Origin: Symsagittifera roscoffensis
Taxonomy: Eukaryota; Xenacoelomorpha; Acoela; Convolutidae
Assembly (NCBI RefSeq): GCF_963678635.1
Contig: NC_087069.1
Location: 6,991,472 to 7,055,471, forward strand
Reading direction: 5' to 3'
DNA length: 64,000 bases
The notes under the pieces are model-generated. The model did no database searches, was not told the DNA's origin, and saw only the letters and a list, made by a program, of their open reading frames with translations. This document shows, piece by piece, positions 9,635 through 19,738 of the stretch (within the stretch, counting starts at the first letter, position 1; each line of letters opens with the position of its first letter). The position numbers were made by a program, and so were the translations under genes.

Positions 9635-11296
9635 ATGGTGGGATCAGCAGCAGCCAACAGCACTTTAGCTGAAGATGACCCTTTTATTTCGTTCCCCATG
9701 GCTCTTCAAACGGGAAAAACCGTTTTCTTTTCAGCTTATATCCTTCTTGGAGTTTTTCTTAATCTCCTCCTGTTTATAGCTATTTGTCGCGAATCAAGAC
9801 TTCACAAACCGTCGTATTTTTTCCTTTTAAATCTTAGTTTTGTCGAGTTGATCAGGGTAGCACTTTGTTTACCCTTTTATCTGATTGTATCAAATAATTC
9901 TGACAAATTCGCAGATCATTTTCACCTCTGCAAAAGTGTCTCATTCTTTTACACCCTGCTCGCTTACGAAACGATTCTAACACTGCTCACTATATCCTTG
10001 TCTCGATATTCCATAATCGTTCATAAAGAATTTTATACGAAAAAATTGACCAAATTCGTATGCCTCACAGTCACCGCAATGACCTGGACCTTGGCCGTAA
10101 TAATGGCCATTCCTCCAATATTTCGAGCTGGAATGCCACTCGAGGATAATGCAGCCGCCAAAACTATTTTCGTTCAAATACCTTATTTGGAAAGAAGTAT
10201 TTCCCACGACGAAACGGAAGTCAATCGATATGACAATCAGAAATTGGACTCATTCGCAATTGCGTCTGCACCGTACCAGATTGATTCGAATGTGCTACCG
10301 ATTCATCACCAGATGCGTCCAGAAGATCCCAAACCCCCAGCCCAGTTAGGTTGTTGCCACTACTATCAAATAACTGACGGCATTGGATTTACGATCGTAT
10401 TTAATATCGTTCTTGTTGGCGTTCATCTAATTCACCTTCGAGTTTTTATGTTCATGCGGCAACACCGCAAAATGAACCCGACCAGAAGAGCGCCGGCAAT
10501 TTCTGATAACTGGACTTTCTTCGGACCCGTCGCAGCACCCTTTGTCCCCACATATATGAGCTCTCACTTGCAATCAGTGGTTGTTCAAGGTGTTAGTTTT
10601 CCGCAAACCAATCCTTTGCCGGCCACTGCGCCTAGTCATAGAGTGCCAGCGCCACAGCATATTTCTTCGTACCCTTCAAATTCTCACCATAACAATGTAG
10701 TGGCTTCAGCAGGGCATGTAAATCGAATCATGATGCAAAGATCAACAGCAGCTACACCTCACGCTTTTAGTAGCGGTAATCAAAGGTGGGCTTCAAATGC
10801 TATGCAAGGATTGCCAATGGCGGCTCCGACTAGACACTTTTCTGGTGGACAACCGAGCCAAAGAGCTGTAATGGGGAGAAACGGAGGGTTAAGTATGCCG
10901 TATAGAGATCCAGCGTTGCAACGAGAAACTATGGACAGTTACGAAGTGGGAGAGAAATTTACGAAGACGACATATTTTCTAACTTGCTGTGTGACCCTTC
11001 TGTGGTGTCCGTATATAGTTATAAATTTTACATCAGTTGTAAGTTCGGAGCCCATTTCTGACAATGGGTTCATATTGGCGACATTTTTCACCTTCTGTCA
11101 GTCTTTGATCACGCCTCTAGCGTGTCTGTTCATGATTCCACCGGTTGGAGTTATGGCCTCAGAGTGGCTGAAAACAATCAAGTGTATGTGCAGACGAAGG
11201 AAGAAGACGTCGGGAAGTTGCAGAAATGGAATGGACGGGACGAACCAGACTCCACTGTATGAAAACTTATCTCAAATGGTCTGCAGTGCAGTATAA
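9635..11296 (+). CDS. SREB-like (GPR27/85/173-type) GPCR
   Basis: 553 residues in one exon from the ATG at 9635. Seven hydrophobic segments at about 28-50, 61-84, 100-125, 141-163, 248-271, 450-472 and 484-506. TM3 ends with SRY (123-125) in place of DRY; C99 and C240/C241 can form the TM3-ECL2 bridge. The stretch FYTKKLT-fVCLtVTAMtWTLAVIMAIPP after TM3 and the loop-3 signature RKMNPTRRAPAISDNWTFFGP (278-298) match the SREB family as I know it. TM7 has TPLACLF where most GPCRs have NPxxY. Unlike vertebrate SREBs, loop 3 is very long (about 275-445, rich in Ser, Pro, His and Asn) and ECL2 is extended by about 60 residues. Ligand unknown. AATAATAAAA lies right after the stop. Confidence 0.85.
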   Translation: MVGSAAANSTLAEDDPFISFPMALQTGKTVFFSAYILLGVFLNLLLFIAICRESRLHKPSYFFLLNLSFVELIRVALCLPFYLIVSNNSDKFADHFHLCKSVSFFYTLLAYETILTLLTISLSRYSIIVHKEFYTKKLTKFVCLTVTAMTWTLAVIMAIPPIFRAGMPLEDNAAAKTIFVQIPYLERSISHDETEVNRYDNQKLDSFAIASAPYQIDSNVLPIHHQMRPEDPKPPAQLGCCHYYQITDGIGFTIVFNIVLVGVHLIHLRVFMFMRQHRKMNPTRRAPAISDNWTFFGPVAAPFVPTYMSSHLQSVVVQGVSFPQTNPLPATAPSHRVPAPQHISSYPSNSHHNNVVASAGHVNRIMMQRSTAATPHAFSSGNQRWASNAMQGLPMAAPTRHFSGGQPSQRAVMGRNGGLSMPYRDPALQRETMDSYEVGEKFTKTTYFLTCCVTLLWCPYIVINFTSVVSSEPISDNGFILATFFTFCQSLITPLACLFMIPPVGVMASEWLKTIKCMCRRRKKTSGSCRNGMDGTNQTPLYENLSQMVCSAV

Positions 11297-12680
11297 TAAT
11301 AAAAAGAAGGCCATTCTAAGGCATCTTTTCCGCGCATCCTACTTTTCAAGTGTCCAAAATTGCATTGTTTTAAATTTTCATAAAATTGGGTTGGGTGCTG
11401 AACAGAAGTCTCCATTTTGGGTATTGAACCACCAGGTGATTTTTTTCTTCTGGTTTTTAAATTTTTCATCAAATCTTAAAAATGCTAGAACGGATGCTAA
11501 AAGATATTGTTCGGATTCTGTTTCTAAAAAGATATTGATCGGGTTCTGTTTAAGGATTAAGTTAACCTCGCCTCTAACCAGGTCAATTAGGCTCGCCTGC
11601 TCTGCTTTTATCAATATCCGGGAACCACAACGGAAGTCGACTTTTTCTTATGCCCGCTGCTAGAATATCGATCCCTCATCCGGTAACTTTGTATGAAGGA
11701 AAAGTATGCTCTCTTCATTGAGTTAATAAAACATCAAATTTTCTGATTCGTTTTAATGTTCCAGACATTTTGTACCCAATTTTAAACATGATCTGAATTG
11801 TGGTCTGCGCCTTCTGATAATTTGAACTGCCCCCTTCCACAAATGCCTTCAAAGTACAAAAAGTTCCAAACCCCTTTCGAATTTTCGAATTTCATCATGA
11901 TTTAAGTACTGCCACCATGAAAGCACTGCAGTATTGATGTTATTTAAAGCTGCGTATGAATACTAGATAATATATCCCTAACTTTCAATGAAAAAAAATT
12001 GACATCATCTCTGCTGATTGTTCTGAGTAGGAAAATATTACCCTGGCCAAAGAAAAAAGGACCTGAAATTTAGGAGGTGAGCGGGAAAAGAGCCTTGTTG
12101 TAGTTTAAAAATTATCACCTATATATATAGTCACTTACTCCCAATTACTCTTTTAGTTCATGATTTCCATTGTTGTTAGTTTATTTTTTACATATACTGG
12201 TATTATTAGTATCATTCAATTAAGCTTCATCAAATTTTCAGTATTTTTTCCTTCAATAGTTTGGCACTGAGAGACTTGAGAAAATAAAAGTGTTCCTCTA
12301 TTCTGCAGATGATGAGCGTCTGTAAAAGAGAACCAGTTAAGTTTATTTACAAGGTGATAAGCAAAAACCAGATATTACGCTCATGAGAATTGTTATTTTA
12401 TAATCATGACCTAGAATTGTTGTCTACATAGTAATGTAAGAACTTTCACAGTCAAAAGGTCTGTGGTAATAATCGTACAGTCGCGGAAGTTCACATCCAA
12501 TAAAAACGTTGAATCATTTGTTTACTTGTTATTGTTTACTCATTTTCCGTAATTTTTTCAAGAATTTTCTCCACAAAAGAAAGAAAACTATGGAACAGAG
12601 AATAGTTACGGTCAAAACGAGACGTATAAATTAGGGAGATTTGATAGCTGATTACCCTAGCGACAATCAAGGGTATTGCA
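11297..12680. other. 3' flank of the GPCR; no other gene seen
   Basis: Short overlapping open frames on both strands (11226-11663) are not supported by any domain. The rest is AT-rich. The GPCR 3' UTR presumably lies in the first few hundred bases. Confidence 0.5.
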
Positions 12681-12681
12681 A

Positions 12682-12750
12682 TGTAACATAGTGCTTCGCA
12701 CCTATGTTAGGTGCTAATCATTAATTACCATAATTGGTGCGATTTAGATT
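12682..12750. repeat. 69-bp direct repeat, left copy
   Basis: Starts TGTAACATAGTGC and ends GCGATTTAGATT; 67 of 69 positions match 14864-14932. Its first part forms a hairpin (TAACATAG-TGC against GCA-CCTATGTTA). The two copies bracket the JmjC-like remnant. Confidence 0.85.
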
Positions 12751-12810
12751 TTAAGTAGGGTAAACCGCTGAGCGTTCGATTCCAACCCCTTCATTGTGCT
12801 CGAAGATATT

Positions 12811-13059
12811 ATGGCATATTTTCAGTTTTCTTTGAAGCGAAATAACGAGCTTTTCCCTTTGGATGGTCGCTCGAAGCGGAAAACTCGGTCTAATCCAGAT
12901 GTTGGTTCTGAGGGGCAGGTTGACATGCATTCTATAGGAGAATATGCAAAGGGGCTTCCTGAAATTGCCATGTTGAACTCCTTGGACGGCTTGGATCGTG
13001 AGGTCCCTGCTCTAATTCGACAATTTGTTGCGGTCGAATACAAGGACAAGGAGAAGAGG
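12811..13059 (+). CDS. First exon of JmjC-like gene (predicted)
   Basis: Open frame from the ATG at 12811 (MAYFQFSLKRNNELF) to a strong donor GTAAGT at 13060; 83 codons. It is charged, with SKRKTRS, and ends LIRQFVAVEYKDKEKR. No domain is recognised in this part. The acceptor at 13141-13142 (TTATTTTTCAG) gives an 83-bp intron, but the spliced frame meets a stop (TGA) after 11 codons; the JmjC frame starts in a different phase. Either a frameshift has broken the gene or the junction is elsewhere. Confidence 0.45.
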
Positions 13060-13142
13060 GTAAGTGTAAATGTTCGAGCTTCATGTGTGTTTTGATTTGG
13101 TGCATTGTTCATCAATGTTGGCGTTGTTGCTTTATTTTTCAG

Positions 13143-13764
13143 CGTTTGGTAGATCGGCTCGTTATGCCAGTCGAATGACGAAGAGCTTCGAGCAGTCGGA
13201 GTTGCGCACTGGTCCTCTTGGTGCTAAGTATAATCTGGGACTGCTGCCTAAGGATCGTCACAAAGTTCCAAAATTTGTAAATTATTGGACCCCTAAAGGT
13301 GCACAGGTGTCGGACCCCGCATACGGGTACCTGATTGTGACAGAGGGCGAGAACTTCATTCGCTTTCATAGCGACATTGACGAGTCACTTGATAGCCTGG
13401 CGACCCTGTATGGATCAGGTGAGAAGATCTGGTTCTTTGTGAGGCCTGGCAAATTTGCACAAAAGCTGGCAGACGAGTTTGTGACGCCCGACTCGATGAT
13501 GAGATGCTTGGTTGAGCATGGGTCGTCGATGGCCTGCTGTACACAGGAGGTCGGGGACACCGTGTACCTCTCATACAGTTGGGTTCACTGTGTGGTCACG
13601 CGGGCAATGTGTCCTGTTGTTCGTCGCTCCTCTCCATTGGGCTGAGGGTACCTAGTGATAGGTACGACCAGATATGGCAGTGTGTGGCGCGTCTTCTGTC
13701 TTTTGGAGAGAGAAGGCAGCGCTTTTGTGAGCGTGGGGCAAAATGCAAGGATTTAGAAAGATGA
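13143..13764 (+). pseudogene. JmjC-like dioxygenase domain, frame-broken
   Basis: The frame running 13143-13645 contains YGYLIVTEGENFIRFHSDID, then LYGSGEKIWFFVRPGKFAQ, and about 70 residues on DTVYLSYSWVHCVVT. This is the JmjC layout: Fe(II)-binding HxD (H-S-D), a G-EK-WFFV strand and the distal His in a W-H-V turn after a Y/P-rich loop. Immediately after VHCVVT the frame loses sense and stops at 13645, while a second frame (to 13764, ending DRYDQIWQCVARLLSFGER) looks coding, so a frameshift near 13590-13650 is likely. By family knowledge JmjC enzymes are 2-oxoglutarate oxygenases, often acting on chromatin. Diverged transposon-borne or captured JmjC genes are known in other lineages. Confidence 0.6.
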
Positions 13765-13854
13765 GGCTCTGAATTTGCTGAAGTATTTTGTATTGATTTT
13801 CCTTTATAATTGTATTAATTTTGAATAATTTTTTTTATTAATTTATCGAATTTA

Positions 13855-14102
13855 GATATCGCGTGTTCTTTTCATTTCCTCCTCGGCCGGGCTTCAGTAT
13901 GCTCCTTTTTGGTGCTACAGAGGTTACTGGTATCAAAATTTTTCGATCCGATCACTCAGTTGTCGGGGTGCTCGGAACTTTTTTATACGTATGTTAATAC
14001 GTGGGAGGTTGAGATGTTTTTTGATATCTCGAGCTCTATTCATTTCCTTCTCCGCCGGGCTTCAGTATGCTCCTCAGTGGTGCTGCAGAGGTGACTGGTA
14101 TC
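13855..14102. repeat. 80-bp duplication with 168-bp period
   Basis: 13855-13934 and 14023-14102 share GATATC, TTCATTTCCT, GCCGGGCTTCAGTATGCTCC, TGGTGCT-CAGAGGT and ACTGGTATC. They lie inside the unit bounded by the 69-bp repeats, downstream of the JmjC frame. Confidence 0.75.
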
Positions 14103-14863
14103 TATAGTTGTGTTCTTCGGAAATTTACTGCTGCATGCACTGGTAATGTATCTATATCACCGCTTCGCGATCTTCAGACGATTAACACCAAAATTTATGA
14201 AATCAGCCGATGGAAGAATCGAATTGAAACCTGTCCTGTCAGTATCTGCAGCTAATAGACAAGAGTTTGTAGAACAGGGTTCTAAGATCCGAGAGAAATT
14301 TATGGTACTTACTCAAGACGAAATCAACGGACAAGTACCGAAAACATATTCGCGAAGGACCTCAACCTGTTTGTCTGTGGGACTATCAGGCAGAAGACCG
14401 GACTACACTATTGATGTTAACGGAGATAGAGAGGAGAGCAAAACCCAAATTTGAGCAGTTAAAATTGTACCTCATTTAATACACCATCATTTTCATTCTA
14501 ACTGACGAAGTGGCTTTTATAAGTTATTAACCTTGCTTCTCCCTAAAAAGAGAGAAAAAATTGTATCATAAATTCAGGGACAACCTTTTGCGTATATTTG
14601 AGCTCCACTTTGAACCATTCAACTTTATTTGCCAAATTCTGCAACTATATGAGTTACGAATGTCGTTTATCTATTTGAATAACAATTAGTTTAAATTGTA
14701 CTGGTGCTATCACCTCTAAAAACTTATGCAATTTTCAATGCAGTAAATTGTTAAATTTTCAATGCAGTAAATTGTTAAACCTGCCCAATTAAAAGTAGTG
14801 ATGTAACTACTTAATCATAAGTTCTTCCACAAGCCGCCAGGGAAGAATCAACAAGTATATAAG

Positions 14864-14932
14864 TGTAACATAGTGCTTCACACCTATGTTAGCTGCTAAT
14901 CATTAATTACCATAATTGGTGCGATTTAGATT
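14864..14932. repeat. 69-bp direct repeat, right copy
   Basis: Partner of 12682-12750 with two substitutions, one in the hairpin loop and one four bases after it. Sequence outside the repeats is not shared. Confidence 0.85.
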
Positions 14933-15350
14933 AAAATGTCAATGCCATGTTACGTCAATGATAAAGTATTAAATCTATTTTTACTTAATGCAAACAATCA
15001 GGAGAATGAAAGAATGAGAATAATTGGAGAGCCATTACAATCGAGGAGCTCAAAATAGTAATTGAAACATTAATACTCACTTTTATTAATCGATCAGCTT
15101 AGACTCTAGAGAAAGGGGGTAGCCATCACGAAGCACATCCCTGAGTCGAAGATATTAAGCCTAGACCGCACATCCATAACAACATACTTCATCACTCTAG
15201 ACTACAAAAGTAACACTTATCGATCAAGCGTTTATAGCCATTGACGGTATATTACATGCAATTGGGTACAAGGCAATTTTTCCCGTAAATAAATTTTATC
15301 ACTGAATAGTCAAAATTAGAAATGGTAATATAGGTTTGAATTTCTTTGCG
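14933..15350. other. Gap without recognisable gene
   Basis: AT-rich, no domain-bearing frame on either strand. Confidence 0.5.
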
Positions 15351-15355
15351 TTTAC

Positions 15356-15430
15356 GGCACGCTTGGTCTGGAGGTAACGAATATGCCTGGGACGGCAAAG
15401 ATCCTGGGTTCGAAACTGACAGGACAGGAC
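15356..15430 (+). repeat. tRNA-like SINE head (probable)
   Basis: TTGGTCTGGAGGTAACG fits an A box and ATCCTGGGTTCGAAACTG fits a B box at normal tRNA spacing. The acceptor ends do not pair, and a T-run follows (15436-15441), so this is a tRNA-derived element or decayed tRNA rather than a working tRNA gene. Confidence 0.5.
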
Positions 15431-15449
15431 CTGATTTTTTTCAAACGGA

Positions 15450-17900
15450 AAATATTCCGTTTCAAAAAATTGTTCCGTCATGATTTGTCTGCTAATGTTT
15501 TGTCGGCCTAGTTGCCACATCATAGAATTGTTTTTTTAAACTGTGTACAGGTTGCATTGTAGTTACTTTTTGGGTTTCGGTTATTTTCTGCTATTTGTAA
15601 TTTCACTAGCCTTGACTTCGTACATTTTCTTTACTCACAAAATTTATTCTGCCCAAATGATTTCGGCTTTTTTTTTTCTCGGCTAAGTGAATCAATTTTG
15701 AGTTGTTTCAAGGGAAATATATTTTTTTTTACTCTGGATCGCACGAAATACTAAAAATTTTATCAGAAAATATAGTTTTTCATATTAAATTTTCGGTTTT
15801 TTCCTTTTTTTGCGATTCATTGGTATCGACCTATATTTAATTGGCTGAATGGCCTCTTATCGCCTCTTTTGACGAGCAAAAAAATGTATCTGCGTATGTG
15901 TGGCTTGAGGGTTATGGGACATAATAAAGGTTTTAAAAGTCTCAAATCTTGTTGATTTTTTTTGTTGGTTTAAATTGTTTGTGCGAAGGTGTTTTCGGTT
16001 TTGTTACCGCCTGGTTATTTTCCTTTCGATGCTGATTTCGCATTTTATTGTCTTAGCGTCTTTTTTAAATACTAGCCCTTTTCAATCTGATACATCTAGT
16101 TTATTTCGATATTTTCAATTTTTTTCCGACTTTCTTGTTTTGTATCGCAAGTGGTGCGAAGCTGTTGTGAAAAATGTGACCAGCAAAACTTGACCATGAA
16201 TCGAAATTAATCAGCTAAATGGGCATCTTTAGTTGCGACAAATTTTTGATTATTGTAAGTTCTTCTGTTCCTCGTGATGCTTGTAATAGTTTAAACCAGT
16301 AAAGAATTTTCTGGAAGATCTACCACTCTTTTTATTGGTGTTAAAATCATTTAATTGTTGTATTGCAAGTTTTGCGCAAGAAACTAGCAAAAACTATAAT
16401 AAAAAATTGTTTAAAGATCAAACGCAGTGAAGACTCCTAAATACGTCGTGGTGATTTTCTGTCTTTTTTCAGGAAAAACTCTTAAAAGTTGTTTACGCTA
16501 ATTTTTGTTATTTCTTTTGGTTTCCTTTTAAGCTCAGTTTATTTGTAAACTTGTAATAAATGTGTAAACGTGTAAAGTTCACGAAAAACATGATCGACTT
16601 CTGGTTTCAAAAATGAAATTCAATTATCAAATTTTTCAGCGAAATAAAAATTTTACTTTGTGATCCAGTTTTCTCAACTTGGGTTAATTTTATCAAATAA
16701 ATGTCAATGATAACTTGTTCTTAAAAAATGAAAAGACCATATATTTTTTTACTTTGAAACGCGAAAGTTATTTTAAAAACAAGTCAGTTTTTTTTATTCC
16801 CTTGCGTTCATGACTCTTTTCCAACTCTCTGTTGGCTATGTTCTTAATTTTCACCAAGGGCTTGAAAGCTTGTAGCTGTAAAAATAAGCGAAATGAAGAG
16901 AAAGTAAACATCGATTATTGTTGAGTTGCACAAAATCTCGAACGAAACTCAGGAAATTTTTGGTGATTCCGATTACGGACAGAAATGGGTGAAGTAAGAC
17001 ACACTTTTTGACATCTGCGTACGTTTACTGGTTCGCCTTAAATTATTAGGCCATAGTTACATCAGACCTCTTCTAATTTGGGGTTGCATCAAAGACAACC
17101 TTGTGAAGTTTTGTCACAACGTCAAGTCAAAACAGAAAATATTTTGAGAGTAACCGAGAAGATAGCAGCTGTTTAATTGTCAGTGTTTCATTTTGTTTAA
17201 ATGTCTGAATATGATCTGTTTATTTAAATAGCATCTATTTTTCAACCAAATATAGGCTGTGGTTTTTTAATTAAAAGCCACAGTTTTAATTTGTCTATAT
17301 AATAATGAACTTTGGACTCAATGCACATGCAAACATAGAGTAACGATCCGTTTTGCACTCGTTATCAAGTTCTCATAATATCAAGTTCAAACTTTGAACT
17401 TGATCACTCAGCGTCTGATGTTTGATAATATTACAGCATGTATTAGCTTATATATCAAGGCAACTAACAATAGCTTCATGTGGTAACAAGCTAATCTTTA
17501 CGTAAAACATAATGGCTTTTGTGTAGTTTCCCAGCTGAACTCAAGTTAATCTTTTGATGATTTCAACTCTCGAAGTGGTGTTCTTAAAGAGTTAATTAAC
17601 TTATTTCATATCATTAAGTGAAAAGTGGTTGCGAAAAGGATTTTTAATGTGGTGCTTAGAAAAAAAATGAGTTGAATGCTAGAAAAATACGACGACAGGC
17701 CATGAAGACGACAAGACATAAAGACGACAAATAAGCGTTATTGCATGTAAAATGAGCAGCTCGAACTTAAAACGGTTTAAATTTCTCAGAATAGTGAATA
17801 CATTTACTTGAACAAAAAAAAAGAAAACTAATTTGCGCTAACAGCAAAGGAACAAAGGAGCACCAGACCAGAATTGGGAATGTAAAAAACGTAATAAACT
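15450..17900. other. AT-rich stretch, nothing recognised
   Basis: Long T- and A-runs and scattered short open frames; no conserved protein motif, RNA gene or clear repeat was seen. Confidence 0.5.
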
Positions 17901-17908
17901 GCACAAGA

Positions 17909-19549
17909 CTAGATGGCCCGGCTGACAATCATAGAGGCGTTTCCTCTCATGAGGCACACTGAGAGGCTCTGGAGAAGGCGAACTGGGGCAACACGAGCGT
18001 CACGTGAACCAGAACGTCTGGCATCAGCGAGGATAGCAACTGACTTGAGGGTTTTGATAGCTAAAGCGGACCAACCCCCGAGCGTTTCGACTGCTAACGG
18101 GAGAAAACTGATTCCTTGTTCCTCACTGTTTTTCTCGTGTTTCGGTTTGCGGTCCTCAGCAACTTCCAGGGACGCCCCGGGGGTCTCCGCCGCACGAGAG
18201 AGAAGAGATAACTGCAGCGGGGATGTCACGGTGACGTCGAAAGCAGCTGGGCGACCAGCGCTCCAAGTAGGGATAAAAATATCGCCGGGTTTGGACCGTT
18301 CTCCAGGGATGAGGTTCCGTTGCTCCTTGATGGGGGCTAAAGAGGCAGCCGAGGTAGCATTGAAAATAATGTCCCGTAGTCTGTCGTGACGGGAGATCCG
18401 GCCACCACTCCCCCCACAAGCGACAGCGTGGTCCCCGAGGACGTCCAGAATGCCAGACGAACACGCGGGGCACCTACGAGCAGACGCGAACACAGGAAGA
18501 CCAAGGCGGTATCTGACAGCAGCTTGGAACTCAGCAGGTAGCAGGTGCAGGCCAAGACCTTTAATGGGGACTGCGGTAAGCCAAGCGCCGGCGTAAGGCA
18601 GAGAGAGCGACTGAAGACGAGCTTGCTCGCGGGAATCGGGAAGAGACGAGAAGAAAGCGTTGTAGGTGGCCTTATCGAGTTTCTCTTGGAAAGCTTCTTG
18701 AGTAAAACCGGGAGTGTTAACGCTTCCAGACTGTTCACGGAAGTCGTTCGAGGCACGCAGGAACTCCGGCGTATCAGTGATGTCGCATTCGGTTAGAAAC
18801 GAGACCAAATGAGCTGACTGACACGAAGACCCTAGGAAGGCAGGGATGTGTTGGTCGCGAGCTTGCCGGACGCCAAGTCCGCCATCTTTGATAGGCAGGG
18901 AAGACTGGGACCAGGCAAGATCAGGAACATGTGAGCCAACTATGACAGAAAGGGCATCGCGGAGGAGTTCATCAAAAACTTGCAGGGAAGCTGCGACAGG
19001 CTGAGAAGGCGGCTGAGTCCGAAGAGAGTACGTCAGCTTGGGAGCAGCAAGGCAAGTGCGAGTGATGCCAAGTGAGAGCTGGCGGTCATCAAGAAGAGGT
19101 AGCTTTTCAAGACATTTGGTGGCCTTCGAGATGCGTTTGTCCAGGACTTTAACTGAGAACTCAGTATCACCAATGGGGGCGCCAAGAAGCTCGAAGCCAT
19201 TAAACGCTGCTCTCGGGATAGAGACGGGGATGGAGGAGAACTCCACAGGGGCCCACAACTCACACTTACTGTGCTTGACTTTGAGGCCGAGATGCAAACA
19301 GTTGGAAGTGATGAGTTCGAGAGCCTTGAGCAAGGAGTCTTCGTCGCCGGCACAAATCCCATCATCAAGGTACCAGCAGTTGAGGGTGAGGCCGGGGACT
19401 TCCGACTTGAGAGATTCGACTAGAGAGTGCAGGGTGACCGCAAAAATGAGAGGCCCTAGCGGATCCCCCTGTTGAACTCCTTTCTCGCTGTTGAGAATGA
19501 CATCCTCGAACAGCAGATGACTGTTGGTGACCGTAGGTAAACTCAACAA
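17909..19549 (-). CDS. C-terminal part: RT active site and restriction-like endonuclease
   Basis: 546 residues by the first in-frame ATG; real reading starts near SHLLFEDV. GVQQGDPLGPLIF (24-36) and the catalytic YLDD (60-63) complete the RT, followed by a thumb (LGLKVKHSKCELW). A zinc-type motif CPAC (360-363) with H374 and C378 precedes KPGD (420-423) and AAFDVTVTSP (435-444), the PD-(D/E)xK-like endonuclease core of R2-type elements. The C-terminal 80 residues are helical and Arg-rich and end at the stop at 17909. By family knowledge this enzyme nicks target DNA, often at one specific site. Confidence 0.82.
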   Translation of the reverse strand: MLSLPTVTNSHLLFEDVILNSEKGVQQGDPLGPLIFAVTLHSLVESLKSEVPGLTLNCWYLDDGICAGDEDSLLKALELITSNCLHLGLKVKHSKCELWAPVEFSSIPVSIPRAAFNGFELLGAPIGDTEFSVKVLDKRISKATKCLEKLPLLDDRQLSLGITRTCLAAPKLTYSLRTQPPSQPVAASLQVFDELLRDALSVIVGSHVPDLAWSQSSLPIKDGGLGVRQARDQHIPAFLGSSCQSAHLVSFLTECDITDTPEFLRASNDFREQSGSVNTPGFTQEAFQEKLDKATYNAFFSSLPDSREQARLQSLSLPYAGAWLTAVPIKGLGLHLLPAEFQAAVRYRLGLPVFASARRCPACSSGILDVLGDHAVACGGSGGRISRHDRLRDIIFNATSAASLAPIKEQRNLIPGERSKPGDIFIPTWSAGRPAAFDVTVTSPLQLSLLSRAAETPGASLEVAEDRKPKHEKNSEEQGISFLPLAVETLGGWSALAIKTLKSVAILADARRSGSRDARVAPVRLLQSLSVCLMRGNASMIVSRAI

Positions 19550-19738
19550 AGGCGGAGAGACCGGGAAGACGGTTGCGAACTTGAAGGAGGATCTCGGTGC
19601 GGTCTAGCGTGTTGAAAGCGTTCTCAAAATCCACTGTTAAGACGCCTTGGTGACCATGTTCCGAGCACTTTTTGACTGTCATTTTAGTAGCGTGGACGAT
19701 GGCTTCCGAGCCACCGCTGGTAGCGACTCCAAGCTGGT
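19365..19738 (-). pseudogene. RT middle piece in shifted frame
   Basis: Carries HQLGVATSGGSEAIVHATK, then GVLTVDFENAFNTLDR, the RT motif with the first catalytic Asp (DFENAFN). The useful reading ends near 19530 (FVEFTYGHQ), where a second frameshift returns the protein to the first frame. Together with its neighbours it fills the gap exactly, so this is one broken ORF rather than three genes. Confidence 0.75.

Noticed and set aside
13356-13574. Two minus-strand open frames of 64-72 codons
   Set aside because: They lie antisense to the JmjC-like frame and show no motif.
15356-15430. Functional tRNA gene
   Set aside because: Acceptor stem does not pair and the anticodon arm cannot be drawn; kept only as a SINE-like head.
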